This document shows, in pieces, positions 44,853-56,049 of a stretch of 64,000 nucleotides of DNA; the stretch's first letter is position 1, and every line of letters starts with the position of its first letter. This DNA comes from Gordius sp. MW1 (taxonomy: Eukaryota; Nematomorpha; Gordioida; Gordea; Gordiidae). The position numbers and the translations under genes are program-made. The notes beneath the pieces were generated by a model. The model had not been told where the DNA came from. It saw only the letters and a list, made by a program, of their open reading frames with translations, and searched no databases. Location of the stretch: the NCBI GenBank assembly GCA_964036665.1, contig OZ038526.1:35712001-35776000 (forward strand), given 5' to 3'.

Positions 44853-47800
44853 TCATTTTAGTTTTTTAAGCTTCATTTGTTCGGTCATGACCAAGGGTTT
44901 ATTGTGAACGGTAACATCATACAATTTACCGAGCAACTCTATTTCAACTTTGGGCTTTGTTTCATTGAGCAAATAATGTGGAAGGTAAGCCATGCAAACG
45001 CTCTGTCCAACTTCAAATCCGTAAGCTCCGCTGGTAGTGTTCCCTACAACCTAAGACAAAATTGATAATAAAATAAAACGGAAATCAAAAGCGAGCCCAT
45101 AAATTGCATAGCAATTAATTTAAACATCTAGTATATATTACAAAATGTAAGGCTTAGAATTGGACACAAGCGTTTCTATAATTAATTTTGTTTAAAAAGT
45201 TTTTCATCTGCCCCTTCAAATCTCAATTAAGGCCCAATGGCCCTCACCGAGGGACGCAAATTAACATAATACAAGGCCCTTTTAAACTCAAGTATTTTCA
45301 TCCCCATAGTTTCATCCTGTTCCGGCTCTTATGGGAAAATGGCATTAGCCTTTTTTAAAGAAATAGACAGACGATCTCCTCCTTCTAAATATTCTCCCGC
45401 ATTTTTACTAGAACAATCAATTGCAATTTTAACCGCAAAATTCAATTTTGAATCCTTTTTGGATTCTTGTCCTTCCTTAAAAGAGTAAGATGAAGATATA
45501 TTAGCTACTTAACGCTCTTATTTAATTTTTTAATATACTATGTTTGTATTACATTTTACCGGATTTTAATTAGCCATATATTAAAGTGAAGCAGGTGATT
45601 AAAGTATGGATGTTTAAAAATAAGAATACCTTCCCGTCGTGCCACAGGCTCTCGTTGCCTTCAGGGTCTACCGAGTCATGATCATTGCCATGCACTGACA
45701 AAAAGCACAAAGATTTAAGCGCACTCTTCTCGTTTCTAGACATTTCTTTGGTCCGAGATTGAGCAATTTCACGTAACGTAGATTTACCCAAAAAATCCAC
45801 TTTCTATGATAGTTGTGATAAAAACGCTAAAAAAAGTTGATAATTTTTATTTAAAATGGTAATTGCGACAAAAGTTGTAATAAACACACTTAAGGCAATG
45901 GCTATAGAAAAGATTGTGTCATTTAACAGTAATAGGCAAACTTACTTTGTCGAGTTTAATGAAGTTAGCGAGACCCGCTTCGAACGGATCTTTGTCCATG
46001 TTCATCTAAAGGAAATTAAAAAACACGCATGAAAACTGAATTCAAGATTAGCTTAAATTTTTTTATATAAATACTAGGGAAAAAAACGGACATCATGGAA
46101 ATTATATTATTAGTAGTTATCTTTATGATAAAGCCTTTTTTATAGAAATTGTAGTCGTGATTCTACATCAAACAACCATTAACTATGACAGAATTGAATT
46201 ATATTGTTTAACATGTTTGATCGAATATACCATAGTAAATCTTAGTTTTAGTTAATTTTTATTCTGCAATTGTATCCTTTTTTACCGTATCGATAATTTT
46301 AGTTAATAATTATATAAAAAAAATTAACGAACTTCTTGGCCCCAGGCCCTAAATCCTTTTTCGATTCGCAAGGAATTCATGGCGTACGCACCAAAATCTT
46401 GAATTCCAAATTCATGACCAGCTTCTACTATAGCTTGATACAATTCTACCGAATCTTTGGGATTGTGATATATTTCCCAACCCATTTCCCCTGAAAAATG
46501 GAAGCGCAAAATACACTTTAATAAATTAATTTTTAATAATGTATATGTAAAAACTGGTATTTAACATGGGAAAATATTTTCACACAAAACTAATGCTGCC
46601 AATCAAGAAATGAGTTGTAATTTAAACAACAATCAGTTAAAGTTATATTTAAAACGCACAGGCTTTTTATTCTTATATTTTATATTTATGTTTTCTAGAA
46701 TATTTATAAATTATGGCCATGGTGTTTTACATAATGACTTTTTTAGAAGCTAAGCTTATAATTTATTAGGTCCTTCACAGTTTAAGCTAAAGTACAGATT
46801 TATGTTATCAAAATCAATCGTTTTGTGAAAAAATGGACGCATCCTAAGAGCCTTGGACCGACCGCCAGAAGCTCAACGGCCCGAGTTTTGGGCCGAGCTC
46901 GGACCTTGTGCTCGGGTCGGACTAATAAGGCGGCTCGACCTGAGGCCCGAGCCCAATCCCAATAAAGCCTAGGCCAACTAAGCATTTATAATATATGAAC
47001 CCAAATTATTATGTTTAAATTATTATTATTTAAATAATTCGTGCCAAGAGAAATTGGATCCTTTTAAACATACCTTTTTTAAATTACAAATATCAGCGAT
47101 CAAATTTATTTAATATTTACATGGCGAAAAAATCTTCATACGTGTTTGTCCAAAATTATTTATTAAAAATATAGGGCCGGGCCGGGTCGGGCCAAAGCAT
47201 TTCGGGCTCGGGCAAATTTTGAATCAAAACCTCGGGGCCGGGCAACGCGACCACAAAAACTTACCAGTATAAGAGACGCGAATGGCTAAGACAGGGATAC
47301 CCCCAGCAAGATCCATCGACTTATTGCCTAAAAAAGGCCAATCATCCCAGATCTTTTTATCGGTATCGTTAGGCCCGACCCGGCTCAAAACGCTAGCCGA
47401 AAACGGGCCCGCAACACTCAAACAAGACATTTCGTCCGTGATATTCTTAATTTGTACGTCAAAATTTTTGTCTTGGGCATGATACTTTAGCCACCTAGGG
47501 TTAATTTAAACGATATTCAGGCCATTTTAATCTTTGACAAAAAACATTTTTAAACTTAATAAAAATAAATTATATACATTGATTTGGCAAGTTTAATGGA
47601 AAGAAAAATATACCTAAGGTCATGGATTTCGGACCCGGAGCCAGTGAGCAACAGAAATTCGTGGTCGGACAAGCGAGAAAGTGTCATCTCGGAATAAACT
47701 TTACCACTCAAAGGCGCGATCGCGTGAGATATATTGGTTCGTTTTAACTGAGCAAACCCATTTGTCAAAATTTAGAATTTAAAAACATTTCGGGTTCAAA

Positions 47801-49070
47801 CTATTTTTTCAATTAATAAAATAAAGAGTATTTTTCAGTCTCAGTAAATCAAGAAATATTTTCGTAGCCCTAAGCCAGAGCAAATTTTGCAAAGAGCGAG
47901 ACTAAGTGTATGGCCGTTTAGGTAATTGCATATTCGAAGAGAAAGAGTTATGGTCTCAAATTATGAGCTAAACAATTGTCGCACCAAGAATTTCCAAAAT
48001 GTAGCATTTTTACAAAGTCTAGCTATCAATTTAAGGACGTTAAATTTAGCAAATAATCAACGACACTCAAAATTGATTAAATGCAACCTTCAAACATTTA
48101 AGAAATTATCATTTTGCCCCTCCCAAAACATTATTACCCCCCCCCCCACTTCTAGTTCCAATCCTAGCTACGCCCATGTACTACTGTTTTGTTAGAGCAA
48201 ACACCTATATTATAATATTAATATCTTATATTGCGCAAAAGATGTGAATGGATCCAAAAAGAATGGCTTATATAGCGAAGTATATCGGACGTTGGTCATG
48301 AGATGCAAATATTGTTAAGGGGCAAAGCTTAGAAATACACCGTAAGACGGACGTGTTATTCTATAGAAGTGAAACATGTGGGCATTAAACACCACGGAAG
48401 GAAAGCTTATGTCACAGAGATGAGAATGATACGTTGGAGCTTGGGGTATACTAAGCTCGACCATATGACGAATGACTTTCTCATGACAAAAAATGGGTAT
48501 TCAACCTATGGCGGACATGATGAACGGATATCGGCTAAGTTGGTATGGGCATATACTAAGAAGGGATGCGAATGATGTAAATCGAAAAGGACTAGACATG
48601 GAGGTACCAGGGAAGAGAGGAAGAGAACGACCTCGTGTCACGTGGAAAGGGGAAGTGGACAAAGTTATGAAAACGAAGTAGATTAATCAAGACATGAATG
48701 ACCCTTATAAGATGGAAGAAACTTATGAAAATAAACAACACGACAGTGGGACCGAAACCGAATACACGATAAAGAAGAAGGAGATCTTTTAACCTAACCT
48801 ATCATACAGGCAAGTTGGGGGGAATTTAATTATGTACTTTGGGTAGAGTGTTGGCGAAGACGTAGTCTAAAAAGGTGGTGGAATCATTGCCTTGAACTAT
48901 AAATTTGCCGAAAGTGGATAAATCTATTATGCCAACGCCACGTAATACGTTGAGAGCTTCTCTTTGGACGTGAGCAAACCATTCTGGACCTCGACGAAAA
49001 TTAGCCTTCGTTTCGTAAATTTGATCTTTTAACGGTTGGCCAGGCACGAAATACAACGCTTGTTCCCATC
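44853..49070 (-). CDS. DMGDH: DMGDH exons 8-14: folate-binding (GcvT-like) half
   Basis: Aminomethyltransferase-like folate-binding domain. Motifs: [15 protein letters not shown] and FANTLPK (exon 8), [15 protein letters not shown] (exon 9), [13 protein letters not shown] and AIRVSYTG (exon 10), [15 protein letters not shown] and [14 protein letters not shown] (exon 11), [15 protein letters not shown] (exon 12), [14 protein letters not shown] (exon 13) and [14 protein letters not shown] (exon 14). The TGA stop occupies 44855-44853. Exons 12-14 (60, 174 and 198 bp) are short and partly below usual ORF-size cut-offs. Confidence 0.93.
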
Positions 49071-52000
49071 CTAAATTGATGGAATTTTTTTTAATTTATA
49101 AATAAATATGAATTTTCAAGCGTGTATTAAACAACCTCGGGTTACTTTAATTTTTAAAGTTAAATTTAAATGTTTCGAATAATAGTGTGGTAATATGGTA
49201 TGGCAAGTGTGACCCAAGGACTCATGGGCGTAGCCAGCATTGGAATTAGAGGGGGGGGGAATAATCATTTAGGAAGGGTCAAATGATTATCTTTTGAAAT
49301 TTAAAACTTAGTTTTATAAATTTTTTGGATTTAAAGGGGGGAAGCTGCCCCTCCCTGTCCTTCCTGGCTAAGTCCATGCAAAGACTCAACATAAACCTTA
49401 AGGGTGAAGGGAAGGGATAATTGGCCGGAGACTAATAATAAGTATCCCTGAAACAAAAATCGCGATTTAAATTCCTCCTTTTAAGCCAAGAGAATAAAAA
49501 CGTAATTGAGTTCCGATCTTAAATACCACAATTAGTAGGCAATTTCTTAAATCTCAATCTTTAATTGTCAAATCGAAATGAAAAGTATCCGATTTTTCAA
49601 AAATAAATCGCTCCGAGAACAATTTTAGCAAACCAGGCATTACATTAAGCTAAAACGTTATTAATCCTTACAACCCACCCCTTCTCTCGTATCACACAGC
49701 TAAAATGTTGCAGGGTATGATTTGATGTTTTAGAATTGCGATATAAATACAATCTACCATATTATGAAAATAAATGACAAAATACATTTTCATAAGTAAT
49801 GTGATGTGAACACACATATGCATATCCAGGGAGAGGCAGGGGGGGGGCGGCTGTCCCCCTCTAAATTCAAAAATTACTTGAAATTTATTAAAATGGTTAA
49901 ATTCAAAAAATTATCATTTTGCCCCTCCTTGAATTATTATTGCCCCCCCCCCTCTAATTCCAATACTAGCTACGCCCATGTGAACATATCAATGGCTAAC
50001 CATTTACAAATCCGAGCCGGGCTCCGCGTCGTTCTCGGAGATATTCAGAAAGGTTTGTGGCCCTGGTACTAGGTCTTCCTGCCGACCTTTGTTCCTTGGG
50101 ATAATATAACGCGTTGTTCATGCCATAACTCTCGCGCGCCTTAGCGAACACAAATGCCCTAATAAGAGATAGTCAAATTTTATTTTTTTACAAAACTGCT
50201 AGGTATTTATACAATTTTGCGAACCTCCTATCAAAAAGCGTTAACTTATTGAATTTAGCCTTAAATAACGTTGAATAAATCATAAAATTGAAGAGACGAC
50301 GACAGTCCACTAAAAATGCACATCTTATGATAATATCGATTGTAAATGGGAGAAATAACTTTATTGCAACAATTAATACCGTTTCGAGCTTTATATTTCG
50401 TATCTAGTTCGCCTTATCTTTTAGATAGATTCAACTTTAAAATATGAAAAATCAATTGATGTTCTAGCTTGAATTTTATTAACTCCATCTAAATTAACAT
50501 TATACCTTTCGAAATTGTAAAATAAACTTTTGGGGCAATCTAAACTTTAAAGTCATATCATTTTAATGTAAAGGGCAGATAAAAATTTACTCTTCAGCCC
50601 AAGTTTCTTTGAATCGGCCGGGATCGCACTCTAACAAATCGTAGGGCGGTTCCCCATTGACGATCCACTTTGCTAGGTAACTTCCGATGCCCCCAGCGTG
50701 AATAATTCCATATCTATTAACATGAAAAGATATGAACACCACAAGACACAACGTAATATTGGCGAAGTATTATATCAAGCTTTACTCTTATGCCTTCATT
50801 TATGCTTTGTTTCAATGTTTGCCCTTTATACCAAAATCGGATTTTTGCATACATATCGTAAAGTCGTAAATGTTCTATTTATTGTTATCTTGTATGAAAA
50901 AGAATTGTCCTCAAAGAAGCGATTTAGTAAGAAGTCTAACCCAGAGCCGGCCGCAATCCAATAATTAGGTTGCTCCAAAACGGGACCCACTAGAGGCAAT
51001 ACGTCGGGCGCGTACATGATAGGCCCACAAACGCACGTTTTTATAGCGGCGGATTTTAGGTCGGGAATCAAATCCATGGCTTTCTCTATGTGAGGCATGA
51101 TTCTATCTAAGTCGGGGGCGAATAATTCTTTCCCAAAATCTTGATAACGCAGTACATAAATAATAAAGGGTATTTTTTAATGGAGGAGACTAGTGTTGTA
51201 AAAACGGCTATCAACCTAGCCGTTTTTACACTAGAGGAGACTGATGACTAATTGTAATTTTCGTATGATAAGTTTGCAAATTTTATGCACACTTTACGGC
51301 TTATGTTAAAATTTAGTATTTGCTACCTATAAACTATGTGCGCCTATAAGTTATAAAAAATTAATTTCCACGTTTTAGATGTTTCATTAATTATCAAACA
51401 AAACCTAGAGCATTTAGGATTACTTTTTTTAAAAAGAGTATCTTAATAGACTGCAAGAAACTAACTATAAAATAAAAGCTTTGCCAGTGTTTTAAATAAA
51501 TACAACACAACGAGATAAGTTTCCTTCAACAAACTTATGCAGAAAAATCAAGTTTTCAAAAAAATAGTAAAAAATTATGATAACACTTATAATATTGGCT
51601 TTTTCTCATAATTTATTCCTGCAATATTTGTTAAAGGCCTTTTCGAAAATTTAACACTCGCTTGATTATATATAAATATAATGATAAAATTTAAAGGGAA
51701 TCATTAAGCCAGTTTCGCAATTATAAGTTATAAAGCAACAATTAAGTTGCCAGAAGATATTTATATATATAAAGGTGATCAGTCGAGCCCATAAACAATA
51801 ATAAAATTTAGGCTCAGGCGAAGTCGAAAAAATTAAAGCAAACCAGGGATCATTAGCTGGTCTATCTGCGAATGCAAAATAAAAGTCTTTTACGGAAGCA
51901 TAAGTCCACAGCCATTAATGTCTCGTATACGTTTCCACGGCAATTATTGAAAAATTAAAAGTTGGACAGGACGGACGGACAGGACAACGCAAAGCGAGCC

Positions 52001-54996
52001 CATAAATTCCATAGGAATCAATAATTCTAAACAATTAAAATCACTTTTGGGGACTCCTTGCTTAGCCCAGTCTACGGACATTTTCATAGAGTCCGGGTGT
52101 TCGTACGGTCCTATCAAAATTCCACCCCGTTCTTGGCGCAAATAATATGAATTTTCCAAATCTCTCAGCACTGGCATTTCCCTAGGCAGATTCTGTACGG
52201 ATTCTAACGCCGTCGTCACCACGTATTGATGGTGAATTTGGACCAGGGGACTTTTAAGTATGCCCGCCATTTTATTCACTTCGATAGCCCACAACCCTGT
52301 AATATTCGATATGTTCGCGTTAGTGTCGTAAAAAGGACTGGATTCCAACTAAGAAAAGCGGTCGACTCTGGCCTGTTTTCCTTCAAATTTCGACTAAGCC
52401 TAATGGTCGGCCAAGAAATATAGACCAAACCCAGCCGTTTGGCAACAGTAGTTCACCACATGTAAATATGCTTAAGGCTTCGATGCAAAAGAGCAAAGGC
52501 AAAATTTAATTTTCATCGGCGAAGAAATACCCGAGTTGATTTAATTAAGCCACCTTCAAAAATTTAAGTGATATTTTGTTTGTAAAATTGTCTATATTTA
52601 GCTCGGAGAATAAACCCCTTTTCTTTAAAATAACCAACACGACACGACTCTTTGGAAATTTAAACAAAAAACATTGTGACATGTATGATAAATGATTTTT
52701 AAGTAAGGTTCGTAGGTTTCTTGAAATTGTATAGATTTCATTATTGAGAATTTAAATGGATTCGCTCATCAGCCTAAACATTTATAAAATCTCAAAGAGA
52801 TTTCTTATATTAGATCCATGGGTGCAGCCAAGGGGGAGGGCAAGGAGGGGTGGCTGCCCCCCCTAAATCCAAAAATTTGTAAAAATTAATTAAAAGTATG
52901 GCTAAAATTTCAAAAAATGATCATTTTGCCCCTCCCTAAATTATTATTGCCCCCCTCTAATCCCAATGCTGGCTACGCCCATGTTACCCAGCATTAAGCC
53001 CATCTAAACTAAACTTCTTCTATTAATAACTGAAAGTTTTTTAACTTATCTAAGTGTCCAAGTCCTAGTTACATAATATTCAATTTTCTGGGGGTATTAC
53101 TAATATAAAAAATTTCATTACCGGCGCAATTTATAACGTGTCGCGCTCGATAGATCAGACCCGAGGCCGTGAAAACTTGCCAATGGTCAAGCTTATTGGG
53201 CCTGGCAAGAAATGGTTGTAAGGAGGTTACGGGTGAATTTTGAAAGATTTTGGCACCACGCATTTTGGCCCCTTCGGCTAAAGCTATAGTTAGAGAATAT
53301 GGATCTATGTGACCATCTCCGGGATTATAAAGACCAGCTAGTACCTAAAAAAATATTAATGTCTTTTACATGGGCGTAGCCAAGAGGGTAGGCTGCCCCC
53401 CCCCTTTAAATCCATTATTATAAATTATAATTATGACTAAACTTACTGCAAATTATCATTTTTCCCCTCCATAAATTGCCCCTCTCTCTAAATGACAGGC
53501 TTGTACCAAATTGGTCGTTTCTTTTTACATTTCCTTTCCATTATTATAGTCTCAAAGTAAAAAATTATCTTGTTTGTGCTCGTCTAAAAAACGAAATATC
53601 TTAAAGCTATTCTAATTAATATGTAAACACAACTTAACATGAGTGCAGCCAGCATTAAAATAAGAGTGGGGTAATAATGATTTGGGGCGGGGCAAAATGA
53701 CCTTTTTTTAAGATTTTAGCCCTAATTTTAGTAAACAACAAATTTTTGGATTTAGGGGGGGGGGCAGCCCCCCTCCCTCCTTGCCACCCCCTAGCTACGC
53801 TAATGCATCTTAAATTTATTTATTTGTTAATTGCATTTTTAAATTAATATAATTATAATTTACTCCCTTCTAAATTTGTGAACCATACTTTTGGCTCAAT
53901 AAATCGTATTATTTTTACAAATTTTTCAACCAATCACTTTAACAGTCTACCACTATTCCTCATCGCCCCCTAACAAAGGAAAGGAATGAGATGACTTGAC
54001 GTTTTTTTTTCAAAGCAACAAATATTATTTTCCCTTACAAAAGTTTATTTTGGAACTTTAAAAAATTTAATAATGGGTTGCAAATGTAAAAGGCCAATTT
54101 TTTACTTGGGGTTGCCCCTTTTGACTCAAAAAAAATACAGTTATATATTCCTAATTTTCAAAAGGATTTGCTCTGGGCATAAAAATGATTATCAGGAAAA
54201 AGATGGACAAAAAGGAGAAGAAACTATTTTCTTGATCTCTTAAAAAGTAACTATTTCATGTAGTAAATATATAAGATTTAGTAAAAAAGCAAATGGACAA
54301 ACAAATTCCAAGGATTTTTCTGTAACAATACCTATGTAAATTATTTTATATAATATTATAACATGCAACTGTAAAAAATATCAATAAAAAAATCTGATTT
54401 CTGAAACTAGTATTTATATAACACTTTAAATTTATACCTTATCCAAATTTATCAATGGACACATTTCTTTAATTTCTTCTGGGGTGATGACAGATTGATC
54501 AGCCTGATTCCAACCTTGTCTACTCATTTGGTAAAACATTTCATCTTTCCTCAGTGATGTAGTTATCAATCGTATACTTCCAGGAGTGTGTAAGCCTACT
54601 GCTTTACCTGTTTCATCTTCCAGCAATTTGTAAATTTCCAAACTATCAAAGTGAACCTTTTTCATATTAATCCCTGGGTGAAAATAAGCAACTAACCCTG
54701 CCTAAATAATAAATAGTTAAAAAATTGGAAAAAGTTTCTACAGCATGCCAGGTTGAGCCAGCAGTCAACTCTGATTTTTCAAGCAATATTACATTCTTAA
54801 ATCCATATTTTGTCAAATGATATGCTAAACTGGCACCAAAACATCCTCCACCTATGATAAGGGCATCATTTATTGCTTGGGTTTGGCAAAATCTTGAAAT
54901 AACTTGGTTATTTAATGATTTAAAACATCTAAGCAGCACTACAAATAAAATATATACAAAAAGATAAACAAATTGCCTAACTATTATGCCTTTCAA
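44853..54996 (-). CDS. DMGDH: Dimethylglycine dehydrogenase, mitochondrial (complete, 14 exons)
   Basis: Oxidatively demethylates N,N-dimethylglycine to sarcosine in choline/betaine catabolism, passing the one-carbon unit to tetrahydrofolate and electrons to ETF in the mitochondrial matrix. Exons in gene order: 54996-54742, 54701-54438, 53344-53122, 52296-52045, 51139-50941, 50713-50591, 50158-50008, 49070-48838, 47747-47614, 47494-47265, 46490-46333, 46005-45946, 45803-45630, 45050-44853. About 884 residues, against 866 in human. The N-terminus is basic and hydrophobic, consistent with a mitochondrial presequence. FAD-binding glycines are in [17 protein letters not shown]. The covalent-flavin histidine is in [13 protein letters not shown], interrupted by intron 1. 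The match to DMGDH exceeds that to sarcosine dehydrogenase (for example [19 protein letters not shown]). All junctions keep phase except exon 7/8, one base short. Confidence 0.96.
45228..45500 (+). mobile_element. Second, more decayed copy of the 42.7-43.6 kb retroelement fragment
   Basis: Sequence in DMGDH intron 13 parallels 43253-43520, including MALAEERK-like and [12 protein letters not shown]-like stretches and the A/T-rich 3' flank. It is a broken 3'-end fragment, clearly older than the copy at 42.7-43.6 kb judging by divergence. Confidence 0.75.
48095..48178. mobile_element. MITE-B right half
   Basis: ATCATTTTGCCCCTCCC through CCTAGCTACGCCCATG; the left half is not recognisable. DMGDH intron 8. 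Confidence 0.75.
48240..48795 (+). mobile_element. RTE-type LINE 3' fragment
   Basis: The plus strand, in DMGDH intron 8, encodes the C-terminal end of an RTE reverse transcriptase: [18 protein letters not shown], then in another frame [19 protein letters not shown] and [19 protein letters not shown]. This is the hallmark tail of RTE LINEs. At least one frameshift separates the parts. It ends near the TTTTAACCTAACCT stretch. It may be the same family as 55367-56040 but shares no overlapping region with it. Confidence 0.88.
49223..49378. mobile_element. MITE-B copy in DMGDH intron 7
   Basis: Starts CATGGGCGTAGCCAGC and ends GGCTAAGTCCATG. Flanked by CAAGGACT and CAAAGACT (7 of 8). Confidence 0.92.
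49815..49980. mobile_element. MITE-B copy beside the phase-inconsistent DMGDH junction
   Basis: Starts CATATGCATATCCAGG and ends AGCTACGCCCATG. Flanked by TGAACACA and TGAACATA (7 of 8). Its end lies 27 nt from DMGDH exon 7 (19 nt separate the target duplication from the donor), in intron 7. Confidence 0.9.
50008..54996 (-). CDS. DMGDH: DMGDH exons 1-7: FAD-dependent oxidoreductase half
   Basis: DAO-type flavoprotein domain. Visible motifs: GGGCFG dinucleotide loop and WHAAG covalent-FAD site (exons 1-2), YFHPGIN (exon 2), [10 protein letters not shown] (exon 3), [15 protein letters not shown] and [19 protein letters not shown]-type core (exon 4), [17 protein letters not shown] (exon 5), [17 protein letters not shown] (exon 6) and [18 protein letters not shown] (exon 7). 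The start ATG at 54996-54994 is the first in-frame Met upstream of a plausible targeting peptide. It lies only 38 nt from a MITE, so an upstream noncoding exon cannot be excluded. Confidence 0.93.
51191..51233. mobile_element. 43-bp minimal MITE-A copy with perfect target duplication
   Basis: Consists of TAGTGTTGTAAAAACGGCT, eight bases, then AGCCGTTTTTACACTA: two terminal repeats and almost no interior. Flanked by a perfect 8-bp duplication GAGGAGAC (51183-51190 and 51234-51241). DMGDH intron 4. Confidence 0.93.
51775..52022. repeat. Repeat C, near full-length copy
   Basis: Runs from GTGATCAGTCGAGCCC through TAAGTCCACAGCCATTAAT and GTTGGACAGGACGGAC to GAGCCCATAAATTCCATAGG. The family ends in a small hairpin, AATTGC-ATA-GCAATT. 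The class is unclear (MITE, SINE or Helitron-like). It lies 22 nt beyond the DMGDH exon 4 donor. A companion repeat (GAATCATTAAGCCAGTTTCG) precedes it at about 51700-51760. Confidence 0.75.
52321..52450. mobile_element. MITE-A copy beside DMGDH exon 4
   Basis: Starts TAGTGTCGTAAAAAGG and ends GCCGTTTGGCAACAGTA. The flanks GTTCGCGT and GTTCACCA match at 5 of 8 positions. It lies 24 nt upstream (minus-strand sense) of exon 4. Confidence 0.85.
52817..52983. mobile_element. MITE-B copy
   Basis: Starts CATGGGTGCAGCCAAG and ends GGCTACGCCCATG. DMGDH intron 3. Confidence 0.88.
53369..53495. mobile_element. MITE-B copy, right end decayed
   Basis: Starts CATGGGCGTAGCCAAG and keeps the interior; the right tip is missing. 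It begins 24 nt upstream (minus-strand sense) of DMGDH exon 3. Confidence 0.8.
53638..53805. mobile_element. MITE-B copy
   Basis: Starts CATGAGTGCAGCCAGC and ends AGCTACGCTAATG. Flanked by CAACTTAA and CATCTTAA (7 of 8). DMGDH intron 2. Confidence 0.9.
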
Positions 54997-55034
54997 GAAC
55001 TTAAAAAATTGAAATTATTTTTACTCTAAACTAA

Positions 55035-55349
55035 GGCCAATGTTACACGATCCAAATTCTTGTACTGTATAAGCGATCTGACATTCCATTTTCTTATTCA
55101 ATCCAAAAAAAGTAATTATGTATCTTGAACCTAAAATGACTTAACCCTAACCCTACAAAACCTGCCCTTGCGAGACCGAAATCACAATATAAAAACGTGA
55201 GTAAGAAATTTTGTTTATTTTTTACGATTTGTGTTTTTCCGAATGCGAAAAACACAAATCGGCGCTTCGTTATTTTTTGGATCGAATAGGAAAATGGAAT
55301 GTCAGATCGCTTATACAGTACAAGAATTTGGATCGTGTAACATTGGTCC
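55035..55349. mobile_element. 315-bp TIR element just upstream of DMGDH
   Basis: Terminal inverted repeats of about 75 bp (tip GGCCAATGTTACACGATCC on the left, GGACCAATG when the right end is read inward). Flanked by a perfect 8-bp duplication TAAACTAA (55027-55034 and 55350-55357). The centre has a hairpin at 55226-55262 built on CGATTTGTGTTTTTC. No coding capacity. It ends 38 nt from the DMGDH start codon. Confidence 0.93.
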
Positions 55350-55366
55350 TAAACTAAATCGTTCAT

Positions 55367-56040
55367 TTATAACTTAAAACGGTGGCCCGTCAACTTGCCG
55401 AAAACCATCTCGCCGAATTTAATGTCCCCCGCTTGTATTTCCTTTTCCAATGAATCGAAGAATATGTCTTTCTCTGATTCCGGACACCCAATTTGGGGAG
55501 CATACGCGGACATAACGGTTAGGAGGCCCCCTTGATCTGCAATCTTCACCCACATTAGCCTGTCGGAACAACGCTGACTTCCACTACCTTGTCCTTGAAC
55601 GATTCGCTTAGAAAAATACCGACCCCGTTTCTACGATTTGGTGACCCACTGTAGAAAAGCTTGTATCCTTCTCCTAATTCCCGAGCTTTCGTTCCGTTCC
55701 ACCTCGTCTCTTGTAGGCAAGCGATGTGTACCTTTCTTCTTTTTAGGACTTGTGCGACCTCGATGCTATTCCCCGTCAACGTTCCCACATTCCAACACGT
55801 TATTCGCATTCTTTCAACAACTAATTTTCTTAACCGCCTTCGTTGTGAGTTCAGTAACCCTAATGTATTTTTCACATTGCACGGGCGGGGTATTCAGTGC
55901 GCGTCTTTTGTGGAGGACGCCCTAGACTTTTCTTGTAAAATCTTGTTTGAAACTATCATAATTTTGGAGTTGGTTTTTATAGCCGGTTTCCAACCTGACG
56001 CCAACCTTCCACTTTTTGCACACGGACTTGGGGCCGTCGT
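55367..56040 (-). mobile_element. RTE-type LINE 5' fragment (apurinic endonuclease domain)
   Basis: The minus strand encodes the N-terminal endonuclease of an RTE-clade LINE: RITCWNVGTLTGNSIEVAQ, HIACLQETRWNGTKARELG, SPNRRNGVGIFLSES and LTVMSAYAPQIGCPESEKD. The reading frame shifts once, near 55555, and the element stops before the reverse transcriptase. It lies upstream of the DMGDH 5' end next to a MITE at 55035-55349. Confidence 0.88.
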
Positions 56041-56049
56041 GATCAATTA

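Noticed and set aside
44853-54996. Annotation as sarcosine dehydrogenase or PDPR
   Set aside because: Same family, but blocks in exons 2, 4, 11 and 13 fit DMGDH much better.
55144-55157. Interstitial telomere sequence
   Set aside because: Only about two CCCTAA units, inside a MITE; too short to claim.
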